Below are positions 11,809 to 25,210 of a stretch of DNA of 64,000 bases, one piece after another. Made by a program: the position numbers and the translations under genes. A model generated the notes under the pieces. That model worked only from the letters and a program-made list of their open reading frames with translations. It was not told the DNA's origin and made no database searches. Every line of letters begins with the position of its first letter. Within the stretch, counting starts at the first letter, position 1. This DNA comes from Dentipellis sp. KUC8613 (taxonomy: Eukaryota > Basidiomycota > Agaricomycetes > Russulales > Hericiaceae): the NCBI GenBank assembly GCA_002286715.1, contig NSJX01000001.1, positions 1,791,805 through 1,855,804 of the forward strand, read 5' to 3'.

Positions 11809-12578
11809 AATGAAAGAACTGAACTGTGAAAGGATGAAGGGTATCGAAGGGACAAGGACACAAAGGAAGGTTGGCGGCAACGCTGAGATATACGCTTCGA
11901 GGCGGATATCGAGGTCTCCTCGTGTCCCTGAGTCACCGAGTCACGTCACACCCTCACCTCGCCGTCGTGTTGCGCCCTCCATGCGCATCCTCGCACGATG
12001 GTCTCTGATACACGTTCAGGGCGGGCGTGGATGCCTCGTTCTTGCACAGGCTGTACTGCATTCTCGAAGGAGGAGACACGATGCGCGACGACGGTAAATC
12101 GCTCTCAGATCATGGGCGCTAACCTCGAGCTGCGGATAGGGGGCTGCTGCGTCTCCACGAGGGTATCCTCGCAGCCTATCCGTCCCTTATTCCTGCACCT
12201 TTATTTGTTCGATATTTGCTTGACACGAACTGTTCACGAACTTGAAAGTCAGGACGAGCATCCACAGAGGTTAGGGTGATCGGCAACTATAACGGTTTCC
12301 TATTTGGGATAGCTATTCTGTTCCCGTCCTTTGTTACCTGTGAGGAAACATATAACCCAGTGGCCGCAGTTTTCCTAGGAGCTCTTATAAGAAGCCCACC
12401 ATCTGATATACGCCCCTCTAATTCGCTTCCCAGCTGCGCCGCAGAGGAAAGAGTCACCAACGGCCTCGTGCTCGGCTTCGCGATCTAGTCGCCGTCTCCC
12501 TATTCAATCACACCTGGGAGCTCATATAACCGACGCATCCCAACCAAATCCCCCACCACCCTCTGAAACCTGCCCGTC
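11809..12578. promoter_or_regulatory. Divergent promoter region
   Basis: About 770 bases separate the starts of two divergent genes (ATG 11808 minus, ATG 12579 plus), so it should hold both promoters. I see no strong TATA box within 60 bases of either start. Plus-strand open frames at 11998-12279 and 12276-12488 have no domain. No repeat or RNA gene seen. Confidence 0.45.
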
Positions 12579-14804
12579 ATGGCACCCAAGCCCACCGCGG
12601 ACAATACCAAGGGCCCCGACTACAAGTACACGTTTCCTCCCTTCCCCGCTCCCCCACCGGGAGTGAACATCATCCCGTTCAAGGACTTCAAACCGAGTGG
12701 TATCCGCATCCCGATCGATGGCGATGACTTCGAGCAGGAGCGTGATGGTCTAGGAATTCCGACGGTCGAGCTGCTCGTGAAACATTCCACTGATAATATC
12801 GAGAAGAAGCGGCGCAAGAAGAAACCAGGCGCGCCACAGGTCACCGTCGACCAAGGCAAGCCGAAGACGTGGTGGGAGCAATGGGATGAACTCGAGGACG
12901 TGCGCAAGAAGTACTACGATCCGTACGTGGTCCTCTTCCTCGACGCGTGCTGCGCACTTATTCTCCTCGATAGCAACCTCTCGCGCGTCGATCGCGTCTT
13001 CCAGGCTGGTGCCGACTTCCGTGGCGGCCGACCGTGGCCCCAAGGCGCCACTGGACACGCGCTCCAAAACCTCTGGGACCAGGTATGTGGGCCACATCGA
13101 TATCCGACGCGTCGCGCTGACTTCAGAGGACCAGTTCCGCACCTACGTCGGGCTCTTGCACAACCCAATCATCAATCGCAAGAAACAAGACGCGATCTCC
13201 GACGACTCCGACGACGAAGCAGCTCCCAAGGCGCCCGCGCCCGCGCCTGTGCACATCGTGCAGCAGCCCGCGCCCCCGCCGCCCACCAAGGCCGAGACAG
13301 ACAACCCCGCCTACCTAAAACGACGTAAGCGACCCTTCCGACCTATGGGTTCCGCCTATGACGAGTCCCAAGAAGCCGAGGCGGAGGAAGGCCTCACCTG
13401 GAACGAGAAGCTGCAGAACCGGCGCGAGGAGAAAGACATCCGCATGGACAACTTCCTCAACGACCCCGAGCTGAGCATGCGCATCTTCTTCTCGTCCTAC
13501 TTCCGCGACCGCGGGCTCATCTGGTACATCTCGCCCTCTCACTGCCGCGTTCTCCGCTAATATCCCTGTGCTCTCGACGCAGGTCCGAGCCCCGCTGCCT
13601 CGCGATGCCGACGCTCGTCTCGTACTTCCTGCGCTACCTCCTGCGCAGCCGCGTGCTCCCGGAGCCCGAGCACGAGAAGCCGCTGCGGCGCGCGTGCGAG
13701 ATCGCGGACCGGGCGCGCTTCGAGCTCCCGCTCACGCACGCGATCGGCAAGGCCGTCACGGACGAGTTCCACGACGCGTGCCGGCACTGCTGGGGCACGC
13801 GCAAGCCGCCGTTCGAGTGGGGCGACTCCGGCATCTTCGCGTCGCAGAAGGACGACGACAAGGCTGAAGGCAAGAATACGGACGGGGACGCAGATGCCGC
13901 CGAGCCGGACACCAAGCGGCAGAAGACGGACGTCGACAGCGCGCCGCTAGACGCGGCCGTCAAGGCGGCCGTCGCGTCCGTCGTCAACAACGCAGCCGAC
14001 TTCCAGCCCATCCTGCTCGACCAGAACACCGTCCCCGAGTCCGTCGCCGCGGGCGGGTGGGGCGAGCCCGGCAGCGGCAGCTGGGGCGACCCGTCGGCCT
14101 GGGGCGCAGACACGAACGCAGACGGCACGCCCGCCGCAGGCGCCGAGAGCTCCGGCTGGGGCGACGCCGCGAGTGCCGCCGCGACGCCCGTGGCGTGGGG
14201 CACGGGCTGGGGCGACGGCAACGACGACGGCAAGGACGACGCGGCGGACGAGATGGCGGTGTGGAACCGCCCCCCGCCGACCCTCATTGGGCTGCTAGGC
14301 CCCACGGCGCTCCCGCTCACGCACGAGCCCGGCATCGTCGAGTGGTCGACGCGCCGCATTGTGAGTCTGCACCCGCCGCTGCCGCCGCGCGTGCCTGGGA
14401 GCGAGGTCGACGCGGTCGAGGAGGCGCTCGAGCGCCGCTTTGGGCGCGTCGTGTTTGCGCCGTGGTTGGGCTGGGACAAGACTGAGATGTCGGACATCAG
14501 GAAGCCGGTGATTCCGATTACAAGTAAGGGCGCGGTGGTTGCGGAGGAGGATGCGGAGCGTGCGGTGGAGGTGAAGGGCGGGGTGCGGCCACACAACCCG
14601 TTCAAGGACGAGATTACGGTGCTTGTCATGCCCGAGATCGTGGACTTGCTGTCCGTTGGCATGGGCCTCGGGGCGTACTGGATCGAGCTCGCAAGGCAGG
14701 AGGGAGGGCCGTCTGGTGACGAGAAGGGGAAGAGGAAAGAACGCCCGCGGTACTGGTACATCGAACAGGTGATGCACATCATGCCGAGCTACTACGAGGA
14801 GTAG
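12579..14804 (+). CDS. Conserved unknown protein with WG-repeat segment
   Basis: Four exons join into a protein of roughly 685 residues. Joins: KKYYDP/NLSRVDRV (intron about 12920-12987), NLWDQ/DQFRTYVG (about 13082-13128) and GLIW/SEPRCLAM (about 13522-13581). The N-terminal part is proline-rich with a KKRRKKK basic patch. A predicted folded core follows (FRTYVGLLHNPIINRKK..., FLNDPELSMRIFFSSYF, LVSYFLRYLLRSRVLPEPEH). Then comes a low-complexity acidic segment with six WG dipeptides in about 60 residues (GGWGE, GSWGD, SAWGA, SGWGD, VAWGT, TGWGD at about 14050-14225). The C-terminal domain has APWLGWDKTEM and HNPFKDEITVLV. I do not recognise the family. WG/GW clusters in disordered, acidic context are known Argonaute hooks, so an RNA-silencing partner is possible but unproven. 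Codon use is very GC-rich, like its neighbours. Confidence 0.8.
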
Positions 14805-15029
14805 ACTGGGTGGGGTGAGAAAGAAAGAAGTTTTCTTACATGTCCCTGCTTTCCTTCTGCTGTTTGTTTTCGACATGCTACTCACTTCCATAATTTTCGC
14901 TTTCGTCACGTACCTTCCTGTTTTCAGAAGACACTCACCACAAGCTGCATGTACAACTAGACTCGCATGATAGGGCGCAATGAATGAAAATAAGCAGCAA
15001 TACAGTTCAACAAGAAAACACTGAATAAA

Positions 15030-16409
15030 TTAAAGCACTCCGGGCTCGATCTCGCCCAGCAGCAGCGTTGCGTCCTTGCTCGCGGTGAGGACTATGAATT
15101 AACAACGTCAGCAACCGGTATGATGGTAAACATTCGTAGCACTTACTTATAGGCTCTTTCGGGTGGAAATCCACGGCGGTTACGGTGCCCCTATGGCCAG
15201 GCAACTGGAGCAATTCATCAGGACAAATCTTTGGCAGGTTGGCGCGAGGAACATACCTTGTACAGAATTTTCGCGCTCTCCACGTCCCAAATGGTGACAG
15301 TCCTATCCGCACCGCCGACAGCAACCCTCCGTCCGCCATCCTCCTTGCTCCACGCACCCTTCAACAACGTGTTTTCGAACCCTGCAGGGGCACCTGTGAG
15401 AATGCGGTGGATACGGTTCGGGGATGGCGAGAAGGGGCGGATGTCGTGGATTATGGTCTGCGACGAGAACGACGGGGAAAGTAGGTATTGCCCGTTCGGC
15501 GAGAGGGAGAGGGAGGTAGGGGTATCGGTGTGGCCAATTAGCGTCGACATTTGCTCCTGCTTGCGCAAGTCCAGAACCTATCGCACACCCCGTGTTAGTC
15601 CACGAAAAGGATTTCTGAAGGTAGACACGTACGTGAATCTCGTTGTCCAGTGCTCCTGCATAGATGTTCGCGCCATCCGCACTCCACGCCACGCTCGTCA
15701 CCGGGCACCCAAGCTCGAATACCGCGACCGGCTCCTTCCCACTCTCCTCGCCGCCCTCCCAGACGCGCACCGTCCCGTCGTCGCTGCCAGTGGCCAGCAG
15801 CTCCACACCCGCACCGCCGGCGATGGTGCGGTCGACCGCGTTGATAATCTCGCGGTGCGCGCGTAACTTCCGCACGCGCTGGCCCGTCGTCACGTCCGTA
15901 AACGCGAGGGTGTGGTCGGCGGAGACGGAGTATATGAGCGGGGAAATGAGTGACCATTGGAGGTCTAGTGTGGGCGCCTTGTGAATGGTCGAAAGCAAGC
16001 CGTAGTTGGTATTTGGTGGGTAGGTTCGCCAAAGCGCTGCAAGCGTGTAGAAGTCAGCGAAAATAAGACCTCTGGAGAGTAGAAACACGCACAGATACCC
16101 CTGTCTGCAGAGCATGCAGCAAGATTCTGCCCGGTAGGGTCGAATCTACAACTCAGAATCTCCGCCTGGGTCGTGTTGCCGTCAGTACCATTGAGAGGCC
16201 AGAGCTGAGTAACTGCGTACCGAATGGGCCCCTGACAGACTGACAATTGGCGCATCCAAACTACTTGTTCGTTTTACGGACCGGATGAGGCCCTGCTGCC
16301 GCTCGTCGTTGGACGTGGAGATGATAATTTGCTGGTTGGCTTCGGGCTCGGATGAGCGCGCCCTCTTCATGAGAGCACCCCCTGGTGGTGACGCGCTGCG
16401 TTTTGACAT
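15030..16409 (-). CDS. SNRNP40: U5 snRNP 40 kDa protein, WD40 spliceosome subunit
   Basis: Minus-strand gene for a seven-bladed WD40 propeller protein of the U5-40K/Cwf17 type, part of the U5 snRNP that sits near the Prp8-Brr2 centre of the spliceosome. The N-terminus is MSKRSASPPGG with a basic KRARSS patch, then SLDAPIVSLSGAH opens the first repeat. Visible repeats include ILSCRFDPTGQNLAACSADR, LLATGSDDGTVRVWEGG, VTSVAWSADGANIYAGALDN, QMSTLIGHTDTPTSLSLSPN, VAVGGADRTVTIWDVES and PGHRGTVTAVDFHPKEP with a final TASKD-type blade. Six or so short introns. Start ATG 16409-16407; stop TAA 15032-15030 after GEIEPGVL. Length and repeat order match the family. Confidence 0.9.
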
Positions 16410-16965
16410 GGCGGAAACGGGGAGAAAAAGAGTTGTCTAGAGGGACGGGACACGGAGGGCGCGCGGGGGTGGATGCCTTGTTCAATATGTCACCAGGTGA
16501 AAGCCTGATGAAGATGAGACGGTGGATTCGGAGACCAATTCGATCCGTAGGCCGCCTACTGAGAAGATTATCTAGGCTCGCGAGGAGGTTTCCCTGTGAG
16601 CTTTTTGAATGGCGTGAAAGGTGGGCGGTGGTGTAGGCAATGCAGTGTGCGGAGACGCAGATGCTCGTAACTTCCAGGATTTGCTTGGAATAAGTAGGTG
16701 TCAGGACGAATTATCTGTGATTGCTGCCTGGGGGAGTGGCACGGCGTCCGACGCCCCGGCGCTGAGGTTGTCGGTTCGATCCTTCCTTCATTCATTATCC
16801 CTCTATCATCGACTTTCTTTTCCCCTGACATGTGCTGCAATCTTTTCAATGGCCGTGTCACACTTGTCAAGAAGACCTCATTTTTGATTTCTTGCATAGA
16901 AAAAAAAACATTCGGAAAAGCAGAAAATGCATTGGCAATAGATAGCACAGTAGTCATAGAACATC
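16410..16965. promoter_or_regulatory. Upstream region of the U5-40K gene
   Basis: About 560 bases between the U5-40K start (minus) and the LPMO stop (minus). It should contain the U5-40K promoter and the LPMO 3' untranslated region. A minus-strand open frame at 16568-16978 has no domain and overlaps the LPMO stop; I treat it as chance. No repeat or RNA gene seen. Confidence 0.45.
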
Positions 16966-18081
16966 TCAACCGGACCACACTGCGCCACCCGGAGCGGTGT
17001 AACTCTGCAGATTGTTGTAGATGTTGACCTTGTCACATTCGATTTCAGCTCTTGTACGGCGACTCAGGAAATGAAATAAACGCTCACGGTAATGCCAGGG
17101 TCGGTAGGCTTGTACGCACCTGGGAGCGCAATCGTCGGCGGGCTGGCGCTGCCTCCACCTGTGATCTTGACTTGAGCGCAACCTGAACGTCGAATTATAT
17201 AAGAATTACGGTGGGAGCGAGGAGGAAGTTGAAGTTTACCGATGTAGAACTGTGCACCAGGGTAGCTCTGCGCGACGTGCAGGGCAATCTGAAGGGTAGT
17301 GGTCAGAAAATTGATACATATAAAGGATAGTATTATACCCACAATCTCAGAACGGAGGAGGTACTCTCCGGCCGGGAGCGAGGCAGGGATGACCACGCTG
17401 TGCTTTCCTGTAGACCAGCTTATGATGAGCTTTCCAATGATCAGCGAAGACAGACCTACCGCCATTTGCGTTGACAACATCGGTCGCCCACTGCTGCGAC
17501 GATGGGTTCAGCAGACCAGACGAGTAGATTTTGGTCCAAACGGTGCCCTGTCCGTCGAAAGACGCGGCGGTGGAAGGCGCCTTGGCGATATATACTTGAA
17601 CAGGGCCCTTGTGGCCGCCAGAGATGGGATCCTCGCCAGTGCGCTGAGCATGCTGGTGCCACTCGAAAGTGAGCTACATGAAGGAGATGAGCCGATAGAA
17701 GCAGGAAAATACATGTCAAGGTCTCGCTTACGTTCGTGCCGGCGGGGATGGATACGGTCTCGACGCTTGCACCGGACAAGCCGTTGACATTGCAAGTCAA
17801 GTCTGTCGAGGTCACGTCAGTGACGGGGTTGTTGTTGGGAGGGACACGGATGTAGTTGTTCTGGCCCTCATCTTGCTGGAAAAGGCAAGAAATTGATGAG
17901 CAGGGACGCCCAGAACACGATGATGTTCTGCCAACGTACCCCATTCACCCAGATGTACTGCATGGTGACTACAAGCAGTATGCATCAGTGAAGAGCTCTG
18001 ATCGCTAGATAGGTGCCATAAAATCATACAGTGGGCTTGGGCCAACGCCGCAAAGGCGAGAACGGAGAGGATCACCTTCAT
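16966..18081 (-). CDS. AA9 lytic polysaccharide monooxygenase, secreted
   Basis: Multi-exon minus-strand gene for a secreted copper enzyme (former GH61) that cleaves cellulose or related glucans oxidatively. A signal peptide [16 protein letters not shown] is cleaved before the histidine that starts the mature protein; an intron splits right after it, giving [11 protein letters not shown]. That His1 supplies the copper histidine brace. The second copper histidine is in [12 protein letters not shown], and the axial tyrosine lies in [32 protein letters not shown] and [14 protein letters not shown] are typical AA9 segments. The protein ends [11 protein letters not shown], so there is no cellulose-binding CBM1 tail. 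Stop TGA 16968-16966. A TTTAAAA element lies about 55 bases upstream of the ATG. Confidence 0.93.
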
Positions 18082-18726
18082 GCTGTAAGAGTGAAGTTGG
18101 AGCCGACTGTCGGATACTCTGAACTTTGAGGCATTTTAAAGTCGAGGGCTGCTAAAAGTCGGAGACTTGGCATATCGCAAATCATCTTGGCACAAGTGCC
18201 TCCTGCGAAGTGCCTGGACAGAGGTAGTAAAGAGTCAGCTACAGAACGCGACACTTCTTGGCCAACTGGCTTCGAGATGATCACATTTCTCGCGAGAGCC
18301 CGAGAATAGAGCGGTTGGCACGGGCGATAACCACGCGTGTTATTATTCGGTCTCGGAAACAGTGTGATACCTCTCCATGAGATGGACCAAAGGGCGCTCG
18401 AGGTGGAGCAAAGCTGGAAAACCTCGGAAAAGATCATGGTCGCGGAGGACGCGTCTGCGTCACGTGCCTAGGAGCTGACCTTCCGATGACCGACTTCCTG
18501 TTCGCGTCTATCTCGCATTCACCATTCACCACTACTCCCAGTCACTGACCACGACAGTATCTTACAAACCGGCGCTTTACCGTCTCCCGCGTCGTGTTGC
18601 TCCAACTAGCAGAGGCTGCGCACAGCCTTGTTGCAGCACGCTCACGTCTGGATACTCGGCGAAACTCAACATCTCAAGCGCGGCCTTCCTGCCCCAGAAC
18701 GTCAGCCAAGAAGCCCTGTGATTGCA
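18082..18726. promoter_or_regulatory. Divergent promoter, LPMO and cyclophilin genes
   Basis: About 645 bases separate the starts of the LPMO gene (minus) and the cyclophilin gene (plus). A TTTAAAA element at about 18133-18140 is placed correctly for the LPMO. A CACGTG E-box core is at about 18461-18466 (gtcacgtgcc). The minus-strand open frame 18078-18437 runs out of the LPMO start and has no domain, so I do not call it a gene. Confidence 0.5.
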
Positions 18727-20317
18727 ATGGCCCTTCTTCTCGAGACGTCTCTTGGCGACATCGTCATTGACCTTGAAGTTGACGCGTGCCCGAAAACATG
18801 CGAGAACTTTCTCAAGTTGTCCAAGATGTACTATTACAACCTCAATGCTTTCTTCAATGGTGCGTAATGCTGCATGACAGTCTTTCGCCTATCTCTGTTC
18901 TCATATGTCCGACAATGTGCATAGTCTCAAAGGACTTTCTGGCGCAGGCCGGAGACCCATCAGCGACTGGTACAGGCGGTGAATCTGTTTGGTCGTTAAT
19001 CGCGTCACAGAAAGGAGAGTCGGGTGTCCCTCGATATTTCAAACCCGAGATCATACCCGGTCTCAAACACACGCACAAGGGGACAGTGTCTATGGCAGTT
19101 GCGCCAACAATTGAAGGGGAGCCTGCCGGTGGGTGTGGAAGTCAGTTCTTCATAACTCTTGCCGATGGCATTGAGTATCTCGATGGCAAGCATGCCGTCT
19201 TTGGTCATGTTGTGGAGGGTCTTGACACTTTGGACAAGATCAACGAAGTCTTCGTCGACCAAGAGGGTAGACCCTTCAAGGATATTCGAATAAGGCATGT
19301 GATCATTCTAGGTGAGAATGTTCTGTACTTCAAGCCGCATGCTGCGTACTCAAATTCTATAGATGACCCCTTCCCGGATCCACCGGGACTTGTTATTCCC
19401 GACTCTCCCCCCACAAAACCTTCGGATAACTCAACACGCATCGCGGAGGACGAGGACCCGCTCGAAGAATTGCCCGAGGATGAAGCAGAAAAGGAGCGTC
19501 GGAAGAAGGCAGCCGCGGCTTCTGCTCTCACTTTGGAAATGGTCGGCGATCTTCCATTCGCTAACGTGCGACCACCCGAGAACGTGCTTTTCGTGTGCAA
19601 GCTGAATCCAGTAACGAGAGACGAGGACCTCGAGCTCATCTTCTCTCGGTTCGGTACGATCATGAGTTGTCAGGTCATCCGTGACAAGAAGACCGGTGAC
19701 TCGCTCCAATATGCTTTTATTGAGTTTGATAAACGTGAGGAGGCAGAGCAGGTACGCCACCGCAGGTTCGAAATGCCGGAGGTACTAAATGTAAAATTAG
19801 GCATATTTCAAGATGCAGAATGTCCTCGTAGATGACAGACGCATATGGGTCGATTTGTATGTGCCTATTTACGTTGTAGTCATTTAAAGTTACTGACGGG
19901 TACGTTCACAGCTCCCAGTCCGTCGCTCGGACAAATACAACTTGGTCGAATAACCCAACAATGGGGTCCCGCGGTGGACGCGGTGGAAGAGGACGCGGTG
20001 GAGGCAGCCGTGGTTCCTTCGGCGGAAGGGAAGACCTTGAGGGAACCCGTCGGTATAGGGCTGGTGGCCACGACGGCGGCAGTGACAGCTACGGGATGGT
20101 GTTTGATGTGCCGAGTGACGGTAAGTATTCGAGGCGCCGGCATGCAAGTCGCAGTCGAAGCAGGTCTAGGGACCGGGAGAAGAGGAGGCGGTCCAGGTCA
20201 CCCAATTACAGTGACAGGTCGCGTCCCGAGCGGTCACGTCGCAGTCGCAGCAGAGAGAGGGATCACAGGCGAAGGGCTGACAGTCGTGATCGCTACGAGC
20301 GTGACCGGCGGCGCTAG
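18727..20317 (+). CDS. PPIL4: RNA-binding cyclophilin, PPIL4/Cyp6 type
   Basis: Multi-exon gene for a nuclear peptidyl-prolyl isomerase fused to an RNA recognition motif; this family associates with spliceosomes and transcription. The cyclophilin domain fills the first ~170 residues: [63 protein letters not shown] and [19 protein letters not shown] linker rich in acidic residues ([19 protein letters not shown]) follows. The RRM carries RNP2 [11 protein letters not shown] and RNP1 LQYAFIEFD. The C-terminus is an RGG box ([17 protein letters not shown]) and then an RS-rich tail ending [10 protein letters not shown]. Start ATG 18727 gives the family N-terminus exactly; stop TAG 20315-20317. Domain order and length match PPIL4. 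Confidence 0.93.
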
Positions 20318-20583
20318 GTAGTGTATCCAAGTGTATCCGTTGCCGCGCAGTGCCTCAGTGCTAAATATGGGTTCCCCACATGTTCCTTCATGCAGTCAAT
20401 CCACATTTCGGTCGGTTCTTCTCCATTGCACCTCATATTGGTTTCACCTGGCACGCTGTGCTGTGACTAGCCCGCGCCCTTGGTCCTGCCCGTCCCCGAT
20501 TGGGCAGTCCTGGATGAAATCCCGCTCTTATAACGAGCGTGCTGCGTTCGCGCCTTCCTCAGACCCCCCACTGATTCCGACCA

Positions 20584-21414
20584 ATGGTGCCCTTCGACAT
20601 CCCGTACGAAACCTCTCACACTGATATCGTCCTGCGTTCGAACGACGCCAAACCAGTCGACCTCCGGGCTCACCGATGCGTCCTCTCCTCTGCCTCTTCA
20701 TTCTTTTCTACTATGTTCTCTCTCCCACAACCCCCTTCCTCGGACCCATCTCCTTCACCCGTGGTGGAGATGTCCGAAGGGGCCGCATTGCTTAGGCCGC
20801 TGCTTCAATTCATTTATCCTGTTCCCGACCCCATCATTACCACTCTCGACGAGCTGGTGCCCTTGATGGGCACAGCGGCCAAGTACGACATGACAGGCGT
20901 CCTCTCTCGCCTTCGCGCATCCCTCGTGACCCCAACATTCCTGGAGAAGGAGCCGGTCCGAGTGTTTGCGATCGCTTCACGTTTCGACTTGGAGGAAGAG
21001 GCGAAGATCGCGTCTAGCCAAACCCTCCGCATCAATGTTCTCGACAGCCCCTTATGCGACGATTTGAAGTACATCACAGCACACTCCTTCATACGTCTAC
21101 TCAATCTCCATCGCCGTCGCGCCGAGGCTGCGCAGGAGGCGTTGATCATCACGGACGAAGTCAAGTGCATGCACTGCAATGGGCGGGGTGCGTACACATC
21201 GTTCGCCCTTCCTCGGTGGTGGATCGAATTCAGAGATCGGGCGAAGGAGGAGCTGAGGGTTCGGCCGACGTCGGACGTGATATTCTCCATGGCGTTCCTG
21301 GCGGGGGTGGCGCAGGCGTCTGATTGCCAGAGGTGTCCTGCGAGCATCCTTGACTCGCATGCCTTCCTGGAGGCGCTCAAGGCGAAGATTGACGCCCTTC
21401 CGTCGACGATATGA
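20584..21414 (+). CDS. BTB/POZ domain protein
   Basis: Intronless 276-residue protein. The first ~110 residues form a BTB fold: SHTDIVLRSNDAK, VDLRAHRCVLSSASSFFSTMF, then VVEMSEGAALLRPLLQFIYP and a helix-rich BACK-like part (DELVPLMGTAAKYDMTGVLSRL). BTB proteins of this kind dimerise and often act as Cullin-3 adaptors; agaricomycetes carry many of unknown role. After the BTB the protein has a CMHC pair near residue 200 and a CQRC pair near residue 252, which together could bind one zinc; this is my inference. Start ATG 20584, stop TGA 21412-21414. It lies 266 bases after the cyclophilin gene on the same strand. Partner and target unknown. Confidence 0.85.
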   Translation: MVPFDIPYETSHTDIVLRSNDAKPVDLRAHRCVLSSASSFFSTMFSLPQPPSSDPSPSPVVEMSEGAALLRPLLQFIYPVPDPIITTLDELVPLMGTAAKYDMTGVLSRLRASLVTPTFLEKEPVRVFAIASRFDLEEEAKIASSQTLRINVLDSPLCDDLKYITAHSFIRLLNLHRRRAEAAQEALIITDEVKCMHCNGRGAYTSFALPRWWIEFRDRAKEELRVRPTSDVIFSMAFLAGVAQASDCQRCPASILDSHAFLEALKAKIDALPSTI

Positions 21415-21885
21415 CGATCTTCGTACGATACCCTGCAGAAATTTTCGGGTTTTATATCTCACTATCGCGGTGACATGACCTGCAGCTTCCCATTGATTTA
21501 TTTACTGTATTTAAATCCTACGATACCCTCTTCGTCGTTGAGCAAATCGACTGTATATGTTGTACTTTATATTACTCACTAGTTGTCCTTTGTTTTCTCG
21601 CAGGGATGTTGAGTTCAGTGTAAGCGGGACTGGCTAGATGTTGACTTATGGTACCGGCTACCTCGCAAACGGGATCGGCCTCCGGAGTCCCATAAAACGA
21701 GATCGGAAGATCCGTCCGCCATTCTGTTCCGCTCCGCACTGATTTTCGTTTATACTAGTGACCGATAAGTCCAAGATGACTCTGCCCAGGCGTATATACA
21801 TAGCGTCCCTCTCGCTAGCTTTCGTCTCTACCCGCGCGAGCCTTCTCTATCCTTGACAGCCCCCACATTTCTTCACGCATCCACC
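21415..21885. promoter_or_regulatory. Promoter region of the P5C dehydrogenase gene
   Basis: About 470 bases between the BTB stop and the next ATG. A TATA-like element gtatatac lies at about 21792-21799, roughly 90 bases before the ATG at 21886, which fits a pyrimidine-rich leader of about 60 nt. Nothing else recognised. Confidence 0.5.
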
Positions 21886-24139
<2,254 letters not shown>

Positions 24140-25019
24140 CGGGCTAAGCGAGGGAAGAAGGGAGAAAAATGGACTTGAAGATGTGTAAGAATTGACGTAA
24201 AAACATCTTGTATGTATAGGGACTACTTGTCAAGGCTATCGGATTGTGCTTTCTCTGTCTGGTGCAGCTGGGTCCTAGTTAGCGCTCTGGGTACACGAAT
24301 GGGTCGTGTTGAGCGTGTTTGGTTGTCGGCATCGGCCGAGCGCAGTACACAATATATAAAGCAAACGAGGACACACGCGTTTCTGTGGTGATGCTTGGCT
24401 TGCAACATTGCTCGTCAACTCGCCCACATTATTTGCCGGGGTCTTCGACCGGGTACACTTGTTGTATGCTTCCGACCATCGCCTCGATCTGACTTGATGA
24501 ACCTGACACCTCGTTTTTTCCAGGATCTGGTGTCGACATTGATCGGATACGTGAATTTCGGCTTGCACGACTGCTCGTCGCTCCACTCCGGTTGTGTACT
24601 TGGTCGTCGGCCGCCGCTCAGTATCCTCGTTCAAGTGCATTCCCCGTCGCTCCAGGGGACAGCCGGTAACTCTGGAGCAGCGGGGGAAAGCGCACAGCAC
24701 AGGTATGTCGATGCCGACCTCTACCATCCGATGCGACCAACCTAACGTATTCTTCCAGAATACTGCCATGCGGAAAGGCATTACCGTTGTTGGCATATGG
24801 ACTGAAAAGAGGGATCTTAGTCGATGTGAGTCTGCTGTCTCCTCGTCCGTGCACCATATATAACCAGCAGTTCTGCATGTAGCCCTCGAGTTGGCCTGCA
24901 TGTCAACAACTGCTCTTCAAATCAATTACCCCAGGTCACGCCCAGATATCTGGGCACAGCTCAGTGCCTTCCTTCATATCTTTGGCGAGGTGCAACCGGC
25001 TGCCAAACACATAACCCTT

Positions 25020-25210
25020 CCGTGGCAACTTACCACCCCATGTTATGTGCGACTCACTGAGTCGACGAAGTGCCGATGGAAATCTATCGTGCCTTCAAAT
25101 ACCCCCCTCCGTGGCAGTTTTGCCACTGCATGTAACATGCTACATGCAAGACTCGTTGAGTCTACAAAGTGCCGGTGAAATCTCATCGTGCACTACGTAT
25201 CTTCAAATCA
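25020..25210. repeat. Imperfect tandem repeat, two ~90-nt units
   Basis: Two adjacent copies at 25020-25103 and 25109-25210. Both begin ccgtggca, contain gactc-ctgagtc or gactcgttgagtc, then gaagtgccg or aaagtgccg, atctatcgtg or ctcatcgtgc, and end cttcaaat. A further match of about 22 nt (cttcaaatcaatta...ccagg) occurs at 24914-24935 and again at 25201-25222, bracketing the pair. Origin unknown; the copies are diverged, so the duplication is not recent. Confidence 0.6.

Noticed and set aside
13634..14782. 382-codon open frame on the minus strand
   Set aside because: It is the exact antisense of the long last exon of the WG protein. The GC-rich plus-strand codons create it, and the product has no domain.
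18078..18437. 120-codon minus-strand frame upstream of the LPMO
   Set aside because: It lies in the LPMO promoter, has no domain and overlaps the LPMO start in another frame.
24275..24901. 208-codon minus-strand frame with an ATG
   Set aside because: No recognisable domain, overlaps plus-strand intron-like signals, and sits in a gene-poor, repeat-bearing region.
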